A stretch of DNA of 64,000 nucleotides from JBQLZQ01 sp052168355 (GCA_052168355.1 JBQLZQ010000001.1:1-64000), one strand, 5' to 3'; shown: positions 43,960 through 53,762, counted from the stretch's first letter. Numbers and translations are program-made. The notes: a model not told the origin generated them from the letters alone.

Positions 43960-46900
43960 GTGTCCGCATTGAAGAAGATCCTGATCGGCCTCGCCGCTGT
44001 GATCGTCACGCTTGTCGCGATCGCCCTTATCCTTCCCTTCTTCATTCCGGTGGATTTCGTCAAGCAGCGGGTGGTGGCCGAGGTCGAGCGCCGGACCGGT
44101 CGCGCCTTCGCCATCGACGGCCCGGTGCAGCTGTCGCTTCTCCCGTCGGTGACGGTCAGCCTCGAGGATGTGTCGCTGGCCAACGCAACCGGCAGCCGGG
44201 CGGAGGCGATGATCGAACTCGGCCAGCTCGACCTCGAGGTCGCTCTGTTTCCCTTGTTCAGCCGCGAACTTGAGATCCAGCGGCTGATCCTGCGTGAACC
44301 GGTCATCGCGCTGGAGATCGACGAAGAAGGCCGACCCAATTGGATGCGCTATTCGGTCGCGGGCGAGCCTCAGGGCATGCTTTTCGCCGATCCCGACGCG
44401 GCCGACGCCGCCGTCGCCGATCCCGCGACGGAGACGGCGGACGGCGACGCCGCCCCGGCTCTGGCCGGCCTGACCCTTGGCGATCTGGGCATCGTCGACG
44501 GCCAGGTCACCTACTACAACGCCGTAACCGGAGAGCGGATCGACGTTGCCGATATCGACGTGTCCGTCGCGTTGCCCGACCTCAACAGTTCCTTCGAAGC
44601 CAGCGGCAGCGTCTCGTTCAATGAGAGACCGCTGACGTTTGACGCCTCGGCGTTGGAACCGCGCGCCCTCTTGTTCGGTGCCGGTCCCGGCGACACGGGC
44701 TCGGCCGCCATGGTGTCGATCGAGTCCGAGGTCGTGACCGCACTGTTCGACGGTGACTTGGCGCTGGGCGGAGAGCCACGCGCTGTCGGCGCGCTGACGC
44801 TGTCTGTCCCCTCCACCGCCGGCCTTATGGACTGGCTGGGGCCGTTGCTGCCCGCCGGCAGCGACCCCGGGGGCGCGCTGCCCGTCGACAGCCTGGCCTT
44901 CACGGGTGACATCGACGCCGCGCCGGCCTTCCTCGTGGTGGAGAACGGCGAGCTGACGGTGGATGAAACCTCGGCGTCCGGCAATCTGACGGTCACCTTG
45001 GACGGGCCGCGGCCAGCCGTTGTCGGGGTTGTCGATATCGGCATCATCGATCTCGACCGGTTCTTGAACGCCGCCGCCACCGTGCCGTCGACACCAACCC
45101 TGCCGGCCGAAGAGCCGGCGGCCACGGTCGAGCCCGAGACCGACGGGACGGCGGCGCCCGAAACGGCGGGTCCCGACCTCAGCCCGCTGTTCCTCGCCGA
45201 CGTCAACCTGACGCTGCGACTGGCGGGCGTCAGTGTCCGGGGCGCCGATATCGGCGCCTCGGTCGTGGGCCTGTCGCTGGCCGACGGACAGCTGACGGCA
45301 CAGACCAACGAAACCGCGATGTTCGGCGGTACGGCCGCGATCAACGCCGTGTTCAACGCGGCCGCCGAGGCGCCGCGCTTTGGCATCGAGGCGGTGCTGA
45401 ACCGGATCGAGATCGGGCCGGCGCTGGCCACCATGGCCGGCCAGAGCGACGTCGGCGGCACTTTGACCGCCGACATCGATCTTTCCGGCAGGGGGTTGAA
45501 CCGCCCGGCGATCGCCGAAAGCCTGACCGGACGGGCATCGATCAACCTGTCGAACGGACGGGGCACGATCCCCGCCCCGACAGCCGATGCCTCTCCCATC
45601 GCTCTGACTAATGTGGACGTCACCTTGGACGTGCGGGCCATCGACGGCCCACTGACGAGCGCCGGCAGCCTTCGGCTTCGCGACCGGTCCTTGTCCTATT
45701 CGGCCACCGTGGGGAACCTGCGGTCGCAGGTGGCCGGGAGCGACTCCCCCGTTCGGCTGGCCGTCACCAGCGATCTGGGGGCCCTCAGCTTCGACGGGAC
45801 CGCTGCTGCGGCGGCCCAGCCCTCGGCGACCGGCCAGGCCAGCTTGAACATCGCGTCCATCGCCGCCCTGATCGATTGGATCGGCATCGGTCCGCTGAAC
45901 CTGCCGATCGACCGGCTGACCTATGAAGGAGATCTGGCGGCCTCCCCGGTTCGCATCGCGCTCGAGGATTTCGACCTCACGGCCGATACCCTGCGCGCGG
46001 ACGGGACCGTGACGATGACCCTGGACGGGCCCCGTCCGGCCATCGCCGGACAGGTGGCCTTGGGAGAGACCGATTTCGACACGCTGATCCCACCGGCGGC
46101 CGACGCCGAAGCCGCCCCGGTCCCGGACGCCGGGGGCACCGCCGGCGGGGCGCCGGCCGGGGAGACGATCGACCTCAGCGCGCTGCGGACCGCGGACGTC
46201 GATCTGACCGTCGACAGCGCGGGCGGCACCGTGCGCGGCGTCGAATTCGGGCCGACCACGGCCACCATCCTGCTGCAGGATGGCGTCCTGGATCTTCGGA
46301 CGGCGGAAATCGGCTTGTTCGGAGGCACCGCGGCCGTCGATATCGGGGTCGATTCCGCCGCCGATCTGCCAACCTACCGCATCGATCTTCAAGCCGCGGG
46401 CATCCAGGCCGAACCGCTGTTGCTGGCGGTCGCGGAGACCGACCGCCTGTCGGGGACGTCCAACGTCACCCTGTCGGTGACATCGGCCGGCCGCGACCGG
46501 CAGGCGATCCTGGCCAGGCTCGATGGCGATGGCGCGGTTGCGTTCCGCGACGGCGCGGTGAAAGGCGTCAACCTGGCGGCCCTCATCCGCAATGTCGGCA
46601 CCGGCTTTCTGGCCGGCGGCGAAGCGCGCAGCACCGATTTCGCCGAGCTGTCGTCGACCTTCGCCATCACCGGCGGGCTGTTGCAGACCGACGATCTTCA
46701 GATGCTGGCGCCGCTGTTCCGCATCGAAGGCACGGGCGAGGCCGATCTGGCCGCGCAGACCTTGAACATGCGGCTGGTGCCGCGCCTGGTCGCCGATATC
46801 GAGGGCCAGGGCGGTCAGTTCGACCGATCCGGGCTGCTGGTGCCGGTGCTGGTCGGCGGCACTTTCCAGAACCCGACCTTCCAGCCCGACCTGTCCGGCC

Positions 46901-47661
46901 TGGTCGAGGACGCGCTGTCCGACCCGCAGGCGCTGATCGACAGGGTCGAAGGCCTGGGCGGCGACGCCGGTCAGGTGCGCGAACTTCTGGGCGGCGCCGA
47001 TCCCGAGGCGGCGCTGGGATCGTTGCTGCAGGGCCTGACCGGCGACCGGGGCGCGGGCACGGAAGGCGAAACCGATGGCACGGACCCCCTGTCTGGCCTG
47101 CTGCAAGGGCTAACCGGCCGCGGCAGCGCGCCGGCGCCGGCCGAATCCCAGGAGCAGCCCGCACCGCCCGGCGACCCGACCCAGGACGCTGCACCGCCGG
47201 CCGAAACGCCGGCCACCACGCCCGAAGGCGCGGTCGGCACGCTGCTCCAGGGCTTGACCGGTGGCGAGGCGGGCGACAGCACGGCGCAGGTCGGCGGCGC
47301 CCTGGGTGGTCTCTTGGGCGGATTGGCCGGTGGTGGAGCCGACGGCTCCGGCGCCCCGGCCCCGGCGGAAACCCCGGCCGATGCCGTGGCCGGCCAGCCG
47401 GCCGTGGACGCCTCGGCCCCCGATGCCGCGGTGCGGGCTCTGTTCATCAACGGCCAGGTGCCGATGCCGGCCAACAAGCCCGACCCGTCCGTCCCCTCCG
47501 CGCCCGCGGTGCCGCCGCCCGCCGTCGAACCGGCCGCGCCGGAACCGGACTCACCGCCGACCGATCAGCCGGCCGACCAGCCAGCCGAACCGCTGGAAGA
47601 GCTCCTCGACGCGGTGCCGGGAGGCGACCTGCTGCGAAACCTGCCACTGCGGGGCAACTGA
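43960..47661 (+). CDS. Large AsmA-family protein
   Basis: A 1,233-residue AsmA-clan protein, likely anchored in the inner membrane by IGLAAVIVTLVAIALILPFFIP and extending a lipid-binding beta groove through the periplasm. The N-terminal AsmA domain is typical: VEVERRTGR-like VVAEVERRTGRAFAIDGPVQ, SVTVSLEDVSLAN, LEVALFPLFSRELEIQRLIL. Repeats of LTGRASINLSNGRG and LDGDGAVAFRDGAVKGVNLA type mark the C-terminal AsmA core, which ends in LVGGTFQNPTFQPDLSGLVEDAL near residue 985. The last 230 residues are low-complexity Pro/Ala/Glu with repeated LLQGLTG motifs. GTG 43960 has GGAGAG about 8 nt upstream. Such proteins move phospholipid or aid outer-membrane assembly. Confidence 0.88.
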   Translation: MSALKKILIGLAAVIVTLVAIALILPFFIPVDFVKQRVVAEVERRTGRAFAIDGPVQLSLLPSVTVSLEDVSLANATGSRAEAMIELGQLDLEVALFPLFSRELEIQRLILREPVIALEIDEEGRPNWMRYSVAGEPQGMLFADPDAADAAVADPATETADGDAAPALAGLTLGDLGIVDGQVTYYNAVTGERIDVADIDVSVALPDLNSSFEASGSVSFNERPLTFDASALEPRALLFGAGPGDTGSAAMVSIESEVVTALFDGDLALGGEPRAVGALTLSVPSTAGLMDWLGPLLPAGSDPGGALPVDSLAFTGDIDAAPAFLVVENGELTVDETSASGNLTVTLDGPRPAVVGVVDIGIIDLDRFLNAAATVPSTPTLPAEEPAATVEPETDGTAAPETAGPDLSPLFLADVNLTLRLAGVSVRGADIGASVVGLSLADGQLTAQTNETAMFGGTAAINAVFNAAAEAPRFGIEAVLNRIEIGPALATMAGQSDVGGTLTADIDLSGRGLNRPAIAESLTGRASINLSNGRGTIPAPTADASPIALTNVDVTLDVRAIDGPLTSAGSLRLRDRSLSYSATVGNLRSQVAGSDSPVRLAVTSDLGALSFDGTAAAAAQPSATGQASLNIASIAALIDWIGIGPLNLPIDRLTYEGDLAASPVRIALEDFDLTADTLRADGTVTMTLDGPRPAIAGQVALGETDFDTLIPPAADAEAAPVPDAGGTAGGAPAGETIDLSALRTADVDLTVDSAGGTVRGVEFGPTTATILLQDGVLDLRTAEIGLFGGTAAVDIGVDSAADLPTYRIDLQAAGIQAEPLLLAVAETDRLSGTSNVTLSVTSAGRDRQAILARLDGDGAVAFRDGAVKGVNLAALIRNVGTGFLAGGEARSTDFAELSSTFAITGGLLQTDDLQMLAPLFRIEGTGEADLAAQTLNMRLVPRLVADIEGQGGQFDRSGLLVPVLVGGTFQNPTFQPDLSGLVEDALSDPQALIDRVEGLGGDAGQVRELLGGADPEAALGSLLQGLTGDRGAGTEGETDGTDPLSGLLQGLTGRGSAPAPAESQEQPAPPGDPTQDAAPPAETPATTPEGAVGTLLQGLTGGEAGDSTAQVGGALGGLLGGLAGGGADGSGAPAPAETPADAVAGQPAVDASAPDAAVRALFINGQVPMPANKPDPSVPSAPAVPPPAVEPAAPEPDSPPTDQPADQPAEPLEELLDAVPGGDLLRNLPLRGN

Positions 47662-47690
47662 CGGGGCGGGGACGCGGTCGCCGAATTTGC

Positions 47691-47712
47691 CGAACGATCG
47701 GTGCATCGTTCG
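47691..47712. terminator. Inverted repeat downstream of the AsmA gene
   Basis: CGAACGAT (47691-47698) and ATCGTTCG (47705-47712) form a perfect 8-bp stem with a 6-nt loop, about 30 nt after the AsmA stop. There is no T-run, so termination is possible but a regulator site is equally likely. An AT-rich stretch (47755-47830) follows and probably holds the promoter of the next gene. Confidence 0.35.
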
Positions 47713-47834
47713 TCGGTAAGCTGCAGGTTCGGCGATGCCGGCACATCGCATTTGTCAATTTTCTCAAAAACGGCATTGATTCAATCTGACTCGAAAACTC
47801 TTTCTTAATACTGATTCATGTAAATCAACGGGTT

Positions 47835-48689
47835 ATGACGGATGATCACTTAATCTATTTAATAGCTTCCTCCGCCGACGCCCTTATCTCTGCCGTGCGC
47901 GGCTTGATCTTTCCTACCATTGTTTTTGCCGGGCTTGCCTTAATCATAAGAAAAAAGGAGGTCCTGTCCGACATTCGGCGCATTGCGCCGGAAGTCCGCC
48001 TTACCCTTGCGATCATGGCCTTCAACGTGGTGTTTATAGTGCCGGTCATTGCCGTCGGGTCCACCGCGTTGACGGCGGTCTTTCGGACCTACGACCTGGC
48101 GCTGGTAAGCGGCGATTTCTGGGATACCATTCCCCTCCCGCTTACCCTCGTCATCGCCGTCGTGATCGGCGATTTCATCGGCTACTGGCGTCACCGGCTG
48201 GAACATCACAGGGTCCTTTGGCCGTCGCACGCCGTCCATCATTCCGACACGCAGATGACCTGGCTGACTCTACAACGGTTTCATCCGATCAATCGGCTGA
48301 CCACGTTCGCCGTTGACGGCTGTGCCCTGCTGCTTCTTGGAATGCCCCCGTCGGCGGTTGTCGCCAACGGCTTGGTGCGTCACTACTATGGCTACTTCAT
48401 CCATGCCGATCTGCCCTGGACCTATGGCCGACTCGGAAGAATATTCGTTTCCCCCGCCATGCATCGCTGGCATCACGCGATGGATGTCGAGGCGTTTGAA
48501 ACCAACTTCGCGACGGTCTTTTCGGTCTTCGATCGCATGTTCGGCACCTTCAGGGTGCCCGGGCCCTGCACCGTCTCCCTTGGGGCGACCGATCGGATGA
48601 CTCCAAGCCTGGCGGGGCAGCTTGCGTACCCGTTCCTGCCGCGCGCCTATCGCCGCCCGACAACGATCACGTCTGATTCAGACCACTAA
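47835..48689 (+). CDS. Sterol desaturase / fatty-acid hydroxylase superfamily protein
   Basis: A 284-residue integral membrane di-iron hydroxylase or desaturase. The three histidine clusters are present: HRLEHH, HAVHHS and, near the C-terminus, HRWHHAMD, with a further His in LVRHYYGYFIHADL. About four membrane helices surround them (for example LIFPTIVFAGLALII and LTLVIAVVIGDFIGYW). Bacterial members act on lipids, carotenoids or hopanoid/sterol-like substrates; the substrate here is not readable. The gene is preceded by an unusually AT-rich intergenic stretch and stands alone between AsmA and quinone reductase genes. Confidence 0.88.
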   Translation: MTDDHLIYLIASSADALISAVRGLIFPTIVFAGLALIIRKKEVLSDIRRIAPEVRLTLAIMAFNVVFIVPVIAVGSTALTAVFRTYDLALVSGDFWDTIPLPLTLVIAVVIGDFIGYWRHRLEHHRVLWPSHAVHHSDTQMTWLTLQRFHPINRLTTFAVDGCALLLLGMPPSAVVANGLVRHYYGYFIHADLPWTYGRLGRIFVSPAMHRWHHAMDVEAFETNFATVFSVFDRMFGTFRVPGPCTVSLGATDRMTPSLAGQLAYPFLPRAYRRPTTITSDSDH

Positions 48690-48787
48690 GAGCGCGCCGG
48701 CGATGCTGAAAGCATCGTCAAGGGGTCGCGATGCAGCGGCGCCGCCTCCCTCGTCGATGCAGACCATGTCCTATTCTCAAACGGGCT

Positions 48788-49762
48788 CTAAGGCAAAAGC
48801 ACGGTCGAGCCGGTGGTCTTGCGTGCTTCCAGATCGCGGTGGGCCTGGGCCGCCTCGCTCAACGGATAGGTCTGGCCGATGTCGATGGTCACCACCCCGC
48901 CGGCCACCGCGTCCATCAGGTTGGCCGCGACCTGTTCCAGATCCGGCCGTTCGGCAATATAGTGGAACAGGGTCGGACGGGTGACGCTGGCGGACTTCGC
49001 GCCGAGCCGGGCAAGATCGAACGGCTCCGGCGGACCGGACGCGGCACCGAACAGAACCACGTGGCCGCGCGTGGCCAGACACTCCACGGAGCCCAGGAAG
49101 GTGTCCTTCCCCACCCCGTCATAGACCACCGCCACGCCCCGGCCGTTGGTGAGCTCCTTCACGGGCTCCACGAAGTCCTGCCCCGATGTGACCAGGACAT
49201 GGTCGCAGCCATGGGCCCGGGCACGCGCGGCCTTGGCCTCGCTGCCGACCGTACCGATGACGGTGGCGCCGATATGCTTGGCCCACTGGCTCAGGATGAG
49301 CCCGACGCCGCCGGCCGCGGCATGGATCAGGATGGTGTCGCCGGGCACCACCTCGTGGGTGCGGTGCAGAAGATATTCCGCCGTCATGCCCTTGAGCATC
49401 ATCGCCGCCGCCGTGCGGTCGTCGATGGCATCGGGCACCTTGACCAGGACCGACGCCGGCATCACCCGCGCCTCGGCGTAGGAGCCCACGCCGCCGCCGG
49501 CATAGGCCACCCGGTCACCGGGACCGACATGGCGGACGTCCTCGCCCACCGCCTCGACAACGCCGGCTGCCTCCAGCCCCGGCGTGCCGGGGCAGTCGAG
49601 CAGCGGGTAGGCGCCGGTGCGGACATAGACGTCGATATAGTTGAGACCGACCGCCGTGTGGCGCACGCGCGCCTGCCCCGCACCCGGCTGGCCGACATCC
49701 ACGTCCTCCCATTGCAGCACCTCGGGTCCGCCCTTTTCGTGCATGACGATCGCCTTGGTCAC
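48788..49762 (-). CDS. Zinc-independent quinone oxidoreductase (MDR/QOR family)
   Basis: A 324-residue NADPH-dependent quinone reductase. It has the QOR N-terminal pattern VGLNYIDVYVRTGAYP, GLEAAGVVEAVGEDV, a cofactor motif AAAGGVGLILSQWAKHIGA and the QOR1-type ending TRPTLFHYIAERPDLEQVAANL with SEAAQAHRDLEARKTTGS. No Zn ligands are present. These enzymes reduce quinones or enones by two electrons. ATG 49762 follows a weak GGGAGAA. Neighbouring YtoQ on the same strand is about 60 nt upstream. Confidence 0.93.
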   Translation of the reverse strand: MTKAIVMHEKGGPEVLQWEDVDVGQPGAGQARVRHTAVGLNYIDVYVRTGAYPLLDCPGTPGLEAAGVVEAVGEDVRHVGPGDRVAYAGGGVGSYAEARVMPASVLVKVPDAIDDRTAAAMMLKGMTAEYLLHRTHEVVPGDTILIHAAAGGVGLILSQWAKHIGATVIGTVGSEAKAARARAHGCDHVLVTSGQDFVEPVKELTNGRGVAVVYDGVGKDTFLGSVECLATRGHVVLFGAASGPPEPFDLARLGAKSASVTRPTLFHYIAERPDLEQVAANLMDAVAGGVVTIDIGQTYPLSEAAQAHRDLEARKTTGSTVLLP

Positions 49763-49820
49763 GGCCTTCTCCCTGGTGGTTCGGCGGGTGCGCTTGCGGC
49801 CGGTCCGGCCCGCCCCCTAT

Positions 49821-50285
49821 TTAGGCCCCCAACTCCCCGGTGGCAACGTAGGCCAGAAGGTGCACCACCTGTTCCGGCGTCGCGGCGACCGCCAGGGCGG
49901 CGGCGTCGACCTCCTTGAGCGGGTGGTTCAGCGCGGCGTCGTGCAGGGTGATCAGGGGCTTGCCCAGCGTCGCGGCGACGCCGGCGTCGAAGGCGGCGTT
50001 CCACTGGCGGTACTGATCGCCGAAACGGACGACGACGATGTCGGCGCGGCGGATCAGGGTGCCGGTGCGAATGGCGTTCACGCTGGCGCCCTTGTGGTCC
50101 TTCCAGAACGCCTCCGCCTCCGGTCCCAGGATGGCGACGCCGCAATCGTCGCTGGCCTCGTGGTCGGTGACCGGCGACAGGAATGTCATGGCCAGCCCGG
50201 CCTTGCCGGCGCCGGCGATGATCCGCTGTCGCCAGTCGGTGTGGATTTCCCCCGACAGATAAACGGTCCAACCCTGCTCGGCCAT
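49821..50285 (-). CDS. ytoQ: YtoQ family protein
   Basis: A 154-residue protein of the YtoQ family, related in fold to nucleoside 2-deoxyribosyltransferases. Diagnostic segments are VYLSGEIHTDWRQRII, MTFLSPVTDHEASDDCG, IRTGTLIRRADIVVVRFGDQYRQWNAAFDAG and LITLHDAALNHPLKEVDAAA. The biochemical function is unproven. ATG 50285 is preferred over longer in-frame starts because GGGAAGC precedes it and the family begins here. Confidence 0.88.
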   Translation of the reverse strand: MAEQGWTVYLSGEIHTDWRQRIIAGAGKAGLAMTFLSPVTDHEASDDCGVAILGPEAEAFWKDHKGASVNAIRTGTLIRRADIVVVRFGDQYRQWNAAFDAGVAATLGKPLITLHDAALNHPLKEVDAAALAVAATPEQVVHLLAYVATGELGA

Positions 50286-50461
50286 GCGCTGCTTCCCTGT
50301 TTCCGGACGCCGGTGACCCCTGGCACGGGTCCGCGACAAGTCTGGCATCGGGCCGCCGCCGGGTCCACCCGGTCGGATCCTGGCCGGTCGGACCTTGGCG
50401 GCGCGCCGCCGGCGTCGTACCACTGGCAGCCGACGGGAGACGCGGCGCGGAGCGGACAGGA

Positions 50462-51445
50462 ATGAGACTATTGGTCACCGGCAGTTCCGGCCATCTGGGC
50501 GAGGCGCTGATGCGGCGCCTGTGGGAAACGACCGACGAGGCCGTGGGCCTGGACATCGTCGCGTCGCCGTTCACCGATCATGTCGGATCCATCGCCGATC
50601 GTGCGTTCGTCAGGCGCTGCGTGCGGGGCGTGGACGCGGTCCTTCACGCCGCCACCCTACACAAGCCGCATGTCGCGACCCACAGCCGCCAGGACTTTGT
50701 CGACACCAACGTCACCGGCACCCTCAACCTGCTGGAGGAAGCCGTCGCCGCCGGGGCGGGGGCCTTCGTCTTCACCAGCACCACAAGCGCCTTTGGCGAT
50801 GCCCTGACCCCCGCCGAAGGCGCTCCGGCCGCCTGGATCACCGAAGATGTCGGGTCGGTGCCCAAGAACATCTACGGCGTGACCAAGACGGCGGCGGAGG
50901 ATCTGTGCCGGCTGTTTCACCGGAACCGGCGCCTGCCCTGCATCGTGCTTAGAACCTCGCGGTTCTTCCCGGAGGAAGACGACAGCAGGGACATTCGCGC
51001 CGACTATGCCGACGCGAACGCCAAGACGAACGAGTTCCTGTTCCGGCGCGTCGATATCGCCGACGCGGTCGACGCCCACCTGCAGGCCGTCCGGCGGGCA
51101 CCCGAACTTGGCTTCGGGCGCTATATCATCAGCGCCACGACCCCGTTCCTGCCGGAGGACGCGGCCGCCCTGCGGACCGACGCCGGCGCGGTGCTGCGGC
51201 GACGGATGCCGGACGCCGACGCGGTGTATGCGCGGCTGGGCTGGACCATGTTTCCGGGCATCGACCGGGTCTATGTCAACCGGTTGGCGCGGGACGAGCT
51301 GGGGTGGCGGCCCACCTACGATTTCGCTCGCGTGCTTGGCCAGGTGGCGGACGGCAAACCGCCCGGCAGCCCCCTGTCCCGCCTGATCGGCGTGAAGGGC
51401 TATCACGGCGAGGTCTTCGCCGAGGGGCCCTATCCGGTGGAGTGA
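50462..51445 (+). CDS. NAD-dependent epimerase/dehydratase (extended SDR)
   Basis: A 327-residue Rossmann enzyme. The cofactor motif is VTGSSGHLGEALMRRL, followed by the acidic end of beta2 in VGLDIVASP, the NTG-like DTNVTGTLNLLEEAV, the Ser of FTSTTSAFG and the catalytic Tyr-Lys in NIYGVTKTAAEDLC. The C-terminal substrate lobe (FLFRRVDIADAVDAHLQAV, LARDELGWRPTYDF) is complete. It resembles sugar-nucleotide epimerases but is short and its substrate is not assignable. ATG 50462 is preceded by GAGCGGACAGG. Confidence 0.88.
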   Translation: MRLLVTGSSGHLGEALMRRLWETTDEAVGLDIVASPFTDHVGSIADRAFVRRCVRGVDAVLHAATLHKPHVATHSRQDFVDTNVTGTLNLLEEAVAAGAGAFVFTSTTSAFGDALTPAEGAPAAWITEDVGSVPKNIYGVTKTAAEDLCRLFHRNRRLPCIVLRTSRFFPEEDDSRDIRADYADANAKTNEFLFRRVDIADAVDAHLQAVRRAPELGFGRYIISATTPFLPEDAAALRTDAGAVLRRRMPDADAVYARLGWTMFPGIDRVYVNRLARDELGWRPTYDFARVLGQVADGKPPGSPLSRLIGVKGYHGEVFAEGPYPVE

Positions 51446-51622
51446 GGGCATCGTGGCCATGCACTCAACGACGGTCTGTCCAACCCGGCCGCGCCATGCG
51501 ATAATCCCTCCTTCCTGAACGCCCGCGTCCCGCACGACCTTTCCCTTTAGGTCAGACGCCGCCAGAGCCGCCGACCGCGTCGGCCGCCGCGGGCCCGGCG
51601 GCGCCGGCCCTATCCGTCGAGG

Positions 51623-51643
51623 CGATCCGAGTCGATCGGATCG
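51623..51643. promoter_or_regulatory. Inverted repeat before the MFS transporter gene
   Basis: CGATCCGA (51623-51630) and TCGGATCG (51636-51643) form a perfect 8-bp inverted repeat with a 5-bp spacer, ending 9 bp before the MFS start codon. It could be an operator or an RNA hairpin affecting translation initiation. No adjacent regulator gene is present. Confidence 0.35.
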
Positions 51644-51652
51644 GAACCCTGC

Positions 51653-52945
51653 ATGCGCGCGCCCGCCAATCTGGAACCCATCTTCGCCACCCTGGGCCAG
51701 CACAATTACGGCGTCTACATGGCCGGCAACGCCGGGTCTCTGGTGGGCTTGTGGATGCAGCGCATCGCGGTCGGCTGGCTCACCTGGGAGCTGACCGGAT
51801 CGGGGGCGTGGCTGGGCCTGATGGCCTTCGCCGATCTGTGCCCGTCGATCCTGATCGGGCCGATCGGCGGCGCGGTGGCGGACCGGATCAGCCGGCTGCG
51901 CATCATCGCCGTGTCCCAGACCATTTCCATGGTCATCGCCTTCATCCTGTTCGGACTGATCGCGGCCGGCCTCATCACCGTCGAGATCCTGTTCGCCCTG
52001 GTCCTGGTCAACGGCATCGTCATCGGTTTCAACCAACCGTCGCGGCTGGCCATCGTCCCGGCCCTGGTGTCGCCGGATCGGCTGGCAACGGCCATCGCCA
52101 TCAATTCCATCGTCTTCAACCTGGCCCGTTTCATTGGGCCGGCCATCGCCGGCGCGATGATCGTCGGGGTCGGCACCGCCGCCGCCTTTCTGGTCAACGG
52201 CATCAGCTATCTGGGGCTGCTCTGGGCCCTGACCCGGATCCGTCTGCCGCCCGACCTGTCGGGACCGACGTTGCACCGGTCGCTGTTCGGCGACGTCGCC
52301 GACGGCGTCGCCTATACGGCCAGACATCCGGGGATCGGCCCCATGCTGCTGCTGATGACGGCCATGTCGATCTGCGTCCGGCCGCTGCTGGAACTGCTGC
52401 CCGGCTTTGCCGCCGATGTCTTCGGCGGCGGCGCCGAGGCCCTGGCCATGCTGAGCGCGGTGGTCGGCGGCGGCGCCATTCTGGGCGGCGTCTGGCTGGC
52501 CCAGCGGCGCGGCACCGACGGCCTGACGCGGATAAGCCTTGTCTATTCGGGGCTGGTGATCGCCGCCGCCTTTCTGTTCGTCGCGACCGACATCTTCTGG
52601 ATCGGACTTGTGGCCGCGTCCTTGTCGGGCATGGGCATGGTGGTCGCCGGCACCGGCGTCCAGACCATGATCCAGGTCGCGGTGGAGGGCACGATGCGGG
52701 CCCGGGTGATGAGCCTCTACGGCATCATCTTCCGAGGCGGACCGGCGGCGGGGGCGCTGGTCATGGGCACCCTGTCGGAAGGTATCGGCCTGCGATGGCC
52801 TGTGGCCGGCGGGGCCGTGCTGGCGTTGGGCGTCCTGGCCTGGGCGTGGGGACGCCGGGCGGCCATGAGCCACGCCCTGGAACGGGCCCGCGACATCGTC
52901 GCACCCCCGGCCAAACCGCAGCCGGATTCGGTGCAGCGAAGCTGA
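51653..52945 (+). CDS. MFS transporter (EntS/MFS_3 type)
   Basis: A 430-residue inner-membrane protein with about 12 helices. The family-typical opening NYGVYMAGNAGSLVGLWMQRIAVGWLTWELTGS is present in segments, followed by LCPSILIGPIGGAVADRISRLRI (the MFS_3 GxLaDR-like loop), GFNQPSRLAIVPALVSPDRLATAIA, and a second half with RPLLELLPGFAADVF and GTMRARVMSLYGIIFRGGPAAG. These features match EntS-like exporters of siderophores or drugs. Substrate unknown. ATG 51653 is 9 bp after an inverted repeat. Confidence 0.9.
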   Translation: MRAPANLEPIFATLGQHNYGVYMAGNAGSLVGLWMQRIAVGWLTWELTGSGAWLGLMAFADLCPSILIGPIGGAVADRISRLRIIAVSQTISMVIAFILFGLIAAGLITVEILFALVLVNGIVIGFNQPSRLAIVPALVSPDRLATAIAINSIVFNLARFIGPAIAGAMIVGVGTAAAFLVNGISYLGLLWALTRIRLPPDLSGPTLHRSLFGDVADGVAYTARHPGIGPMLLLMTAMSICVRPLLELLPGFAADVFGGGAEALAMLSAVVGGGAILGGVWLAQRRGTDGLTRISLVYSGLVIAAAFLFVATDIFWIGLVAASLSGMGMVVAGTGVQTMIQVAVEGTMRARVMSLYGIIFRGGPAAGALVMGTLSEGIGLRWPVAGGAVLALGVLAWAWGRRAAMSHALERARDIVAPPAKPQPDSVQRS

Positions 52946-52949
52946 CCGG

Positions 52950-53696
52950 CTACGTCTTGTCGAGACAGTCCAGCAGCGGCCCCAGATTGGTCACCCCCCG
53001 GGCGATGGCGCGGGCGCGGGCGCGCAGATGATCGGTCGGCCGGGCCGGTGACCACACCCTGGGATTGGGCAGGACCGAGGCCATGAGCGCGGCTTCCTGC
53101 GCCGAAAGGGCGGACGCCGGCCGGCCGAAATAGGTCTGCGCCGCCGCCTCGGCCCCATAGATGCCGGGCCCCCATTCGGCGATGTTGAGATAGACCTCCA
53201 TGATCCGGCGCTTGTCCCACAGCAGCTCGATCAGCAGGGTGACATAGGCCTCCCCCGCCTTGCGGACAAAACCGCCGCCGGTCCACAGCAGCGTGTTGCG
53301 GGCGGTCTGCATGCTGATGGTGCTGGCGCCGCGCAAGGGGCGCCCGTCCCGGTATTCGTCGATCGCCTGGCGCAGCGCCCCCCAGTCGAACCCGTTGTGG
53401 GTGCAAAACAGATTGTCCTCGGCGGCGGCCACGGCGCGCGGCACCGCCGGTCCGATGTTATCCAGCGAGGTCCAGTCGCGATACCAACCTTCGCCCTGGA
53501 TCACCCGGATGACCATCAGCGGCGTGCCCGGCGGCGGGACGATTCGGTAAATGGCAATGACGACGACCGGGATGATCAGCACCGCCGCGAAAAGCCGCAG
53601 GAACCAACGAGTCAGGCGTCTTGCACGTTTTGGTTTCCGTTTGGCCACGCCGTCGCACACCGGCTTTGGTGAGGAAGGGGCGCATCCTATGGCCAT
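52950..53696 (-). CDS. mtgA: Monofunctional biosynthetic peptidoglycan transglycosylase
   Basis: MtgA polymerises lipid II into glycan strands on the periplasmic face. The 248-residue protein has a basic tail, one membrane helix (LFAAVLIIPVVVIAIYRIV) and a GT51 domain: AVAAAEDNLFCTHNGFDWGALRQAI (catalytic Glu in AAEDNLF), GASTISMQTARNTLLW, RKAGEAYVTLLIELLWDKRRIMEVYLN and GIYGAEAAAQTYFGRPAS. No transpeptidase domain follows. ATG 53696 is preferred; a TTG at 53711 and a GTG at 53660 are alternatives. It is convergent with the MFS gene and divergent from the pterin-like cluster. Confidence 0.93.
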   Translation of the reverse strand: MAIGCAPSSPKPVCDGVAKRKPKRARRLTRWFLRLFAAVLIIPVVVIAIYRIVPPPGTPLMVIRVIQGEGWYRDWTSLDNIGPAVPRAVAAAEDNLFCTHNGFDWGALRQAIDEYRDGRPLRGASTISMQTARNTLLWTGGGFVRKAGEAYVTLLIELLWDKRRIMEVYLNIAEWGPGIYGAEAAAQTYFGRPASALSAQEAALMASVLPNPRVWSPARPTDHLRARARAIARGVTNLGPLLDCLDKT

Positions 53697-53762
53697 CGGA
53701 CGCGAAAACAAGCACCATGTCGCCCGCGCCCCGCTCCCCCATCACCCTTCCCCAGAGCGCCC

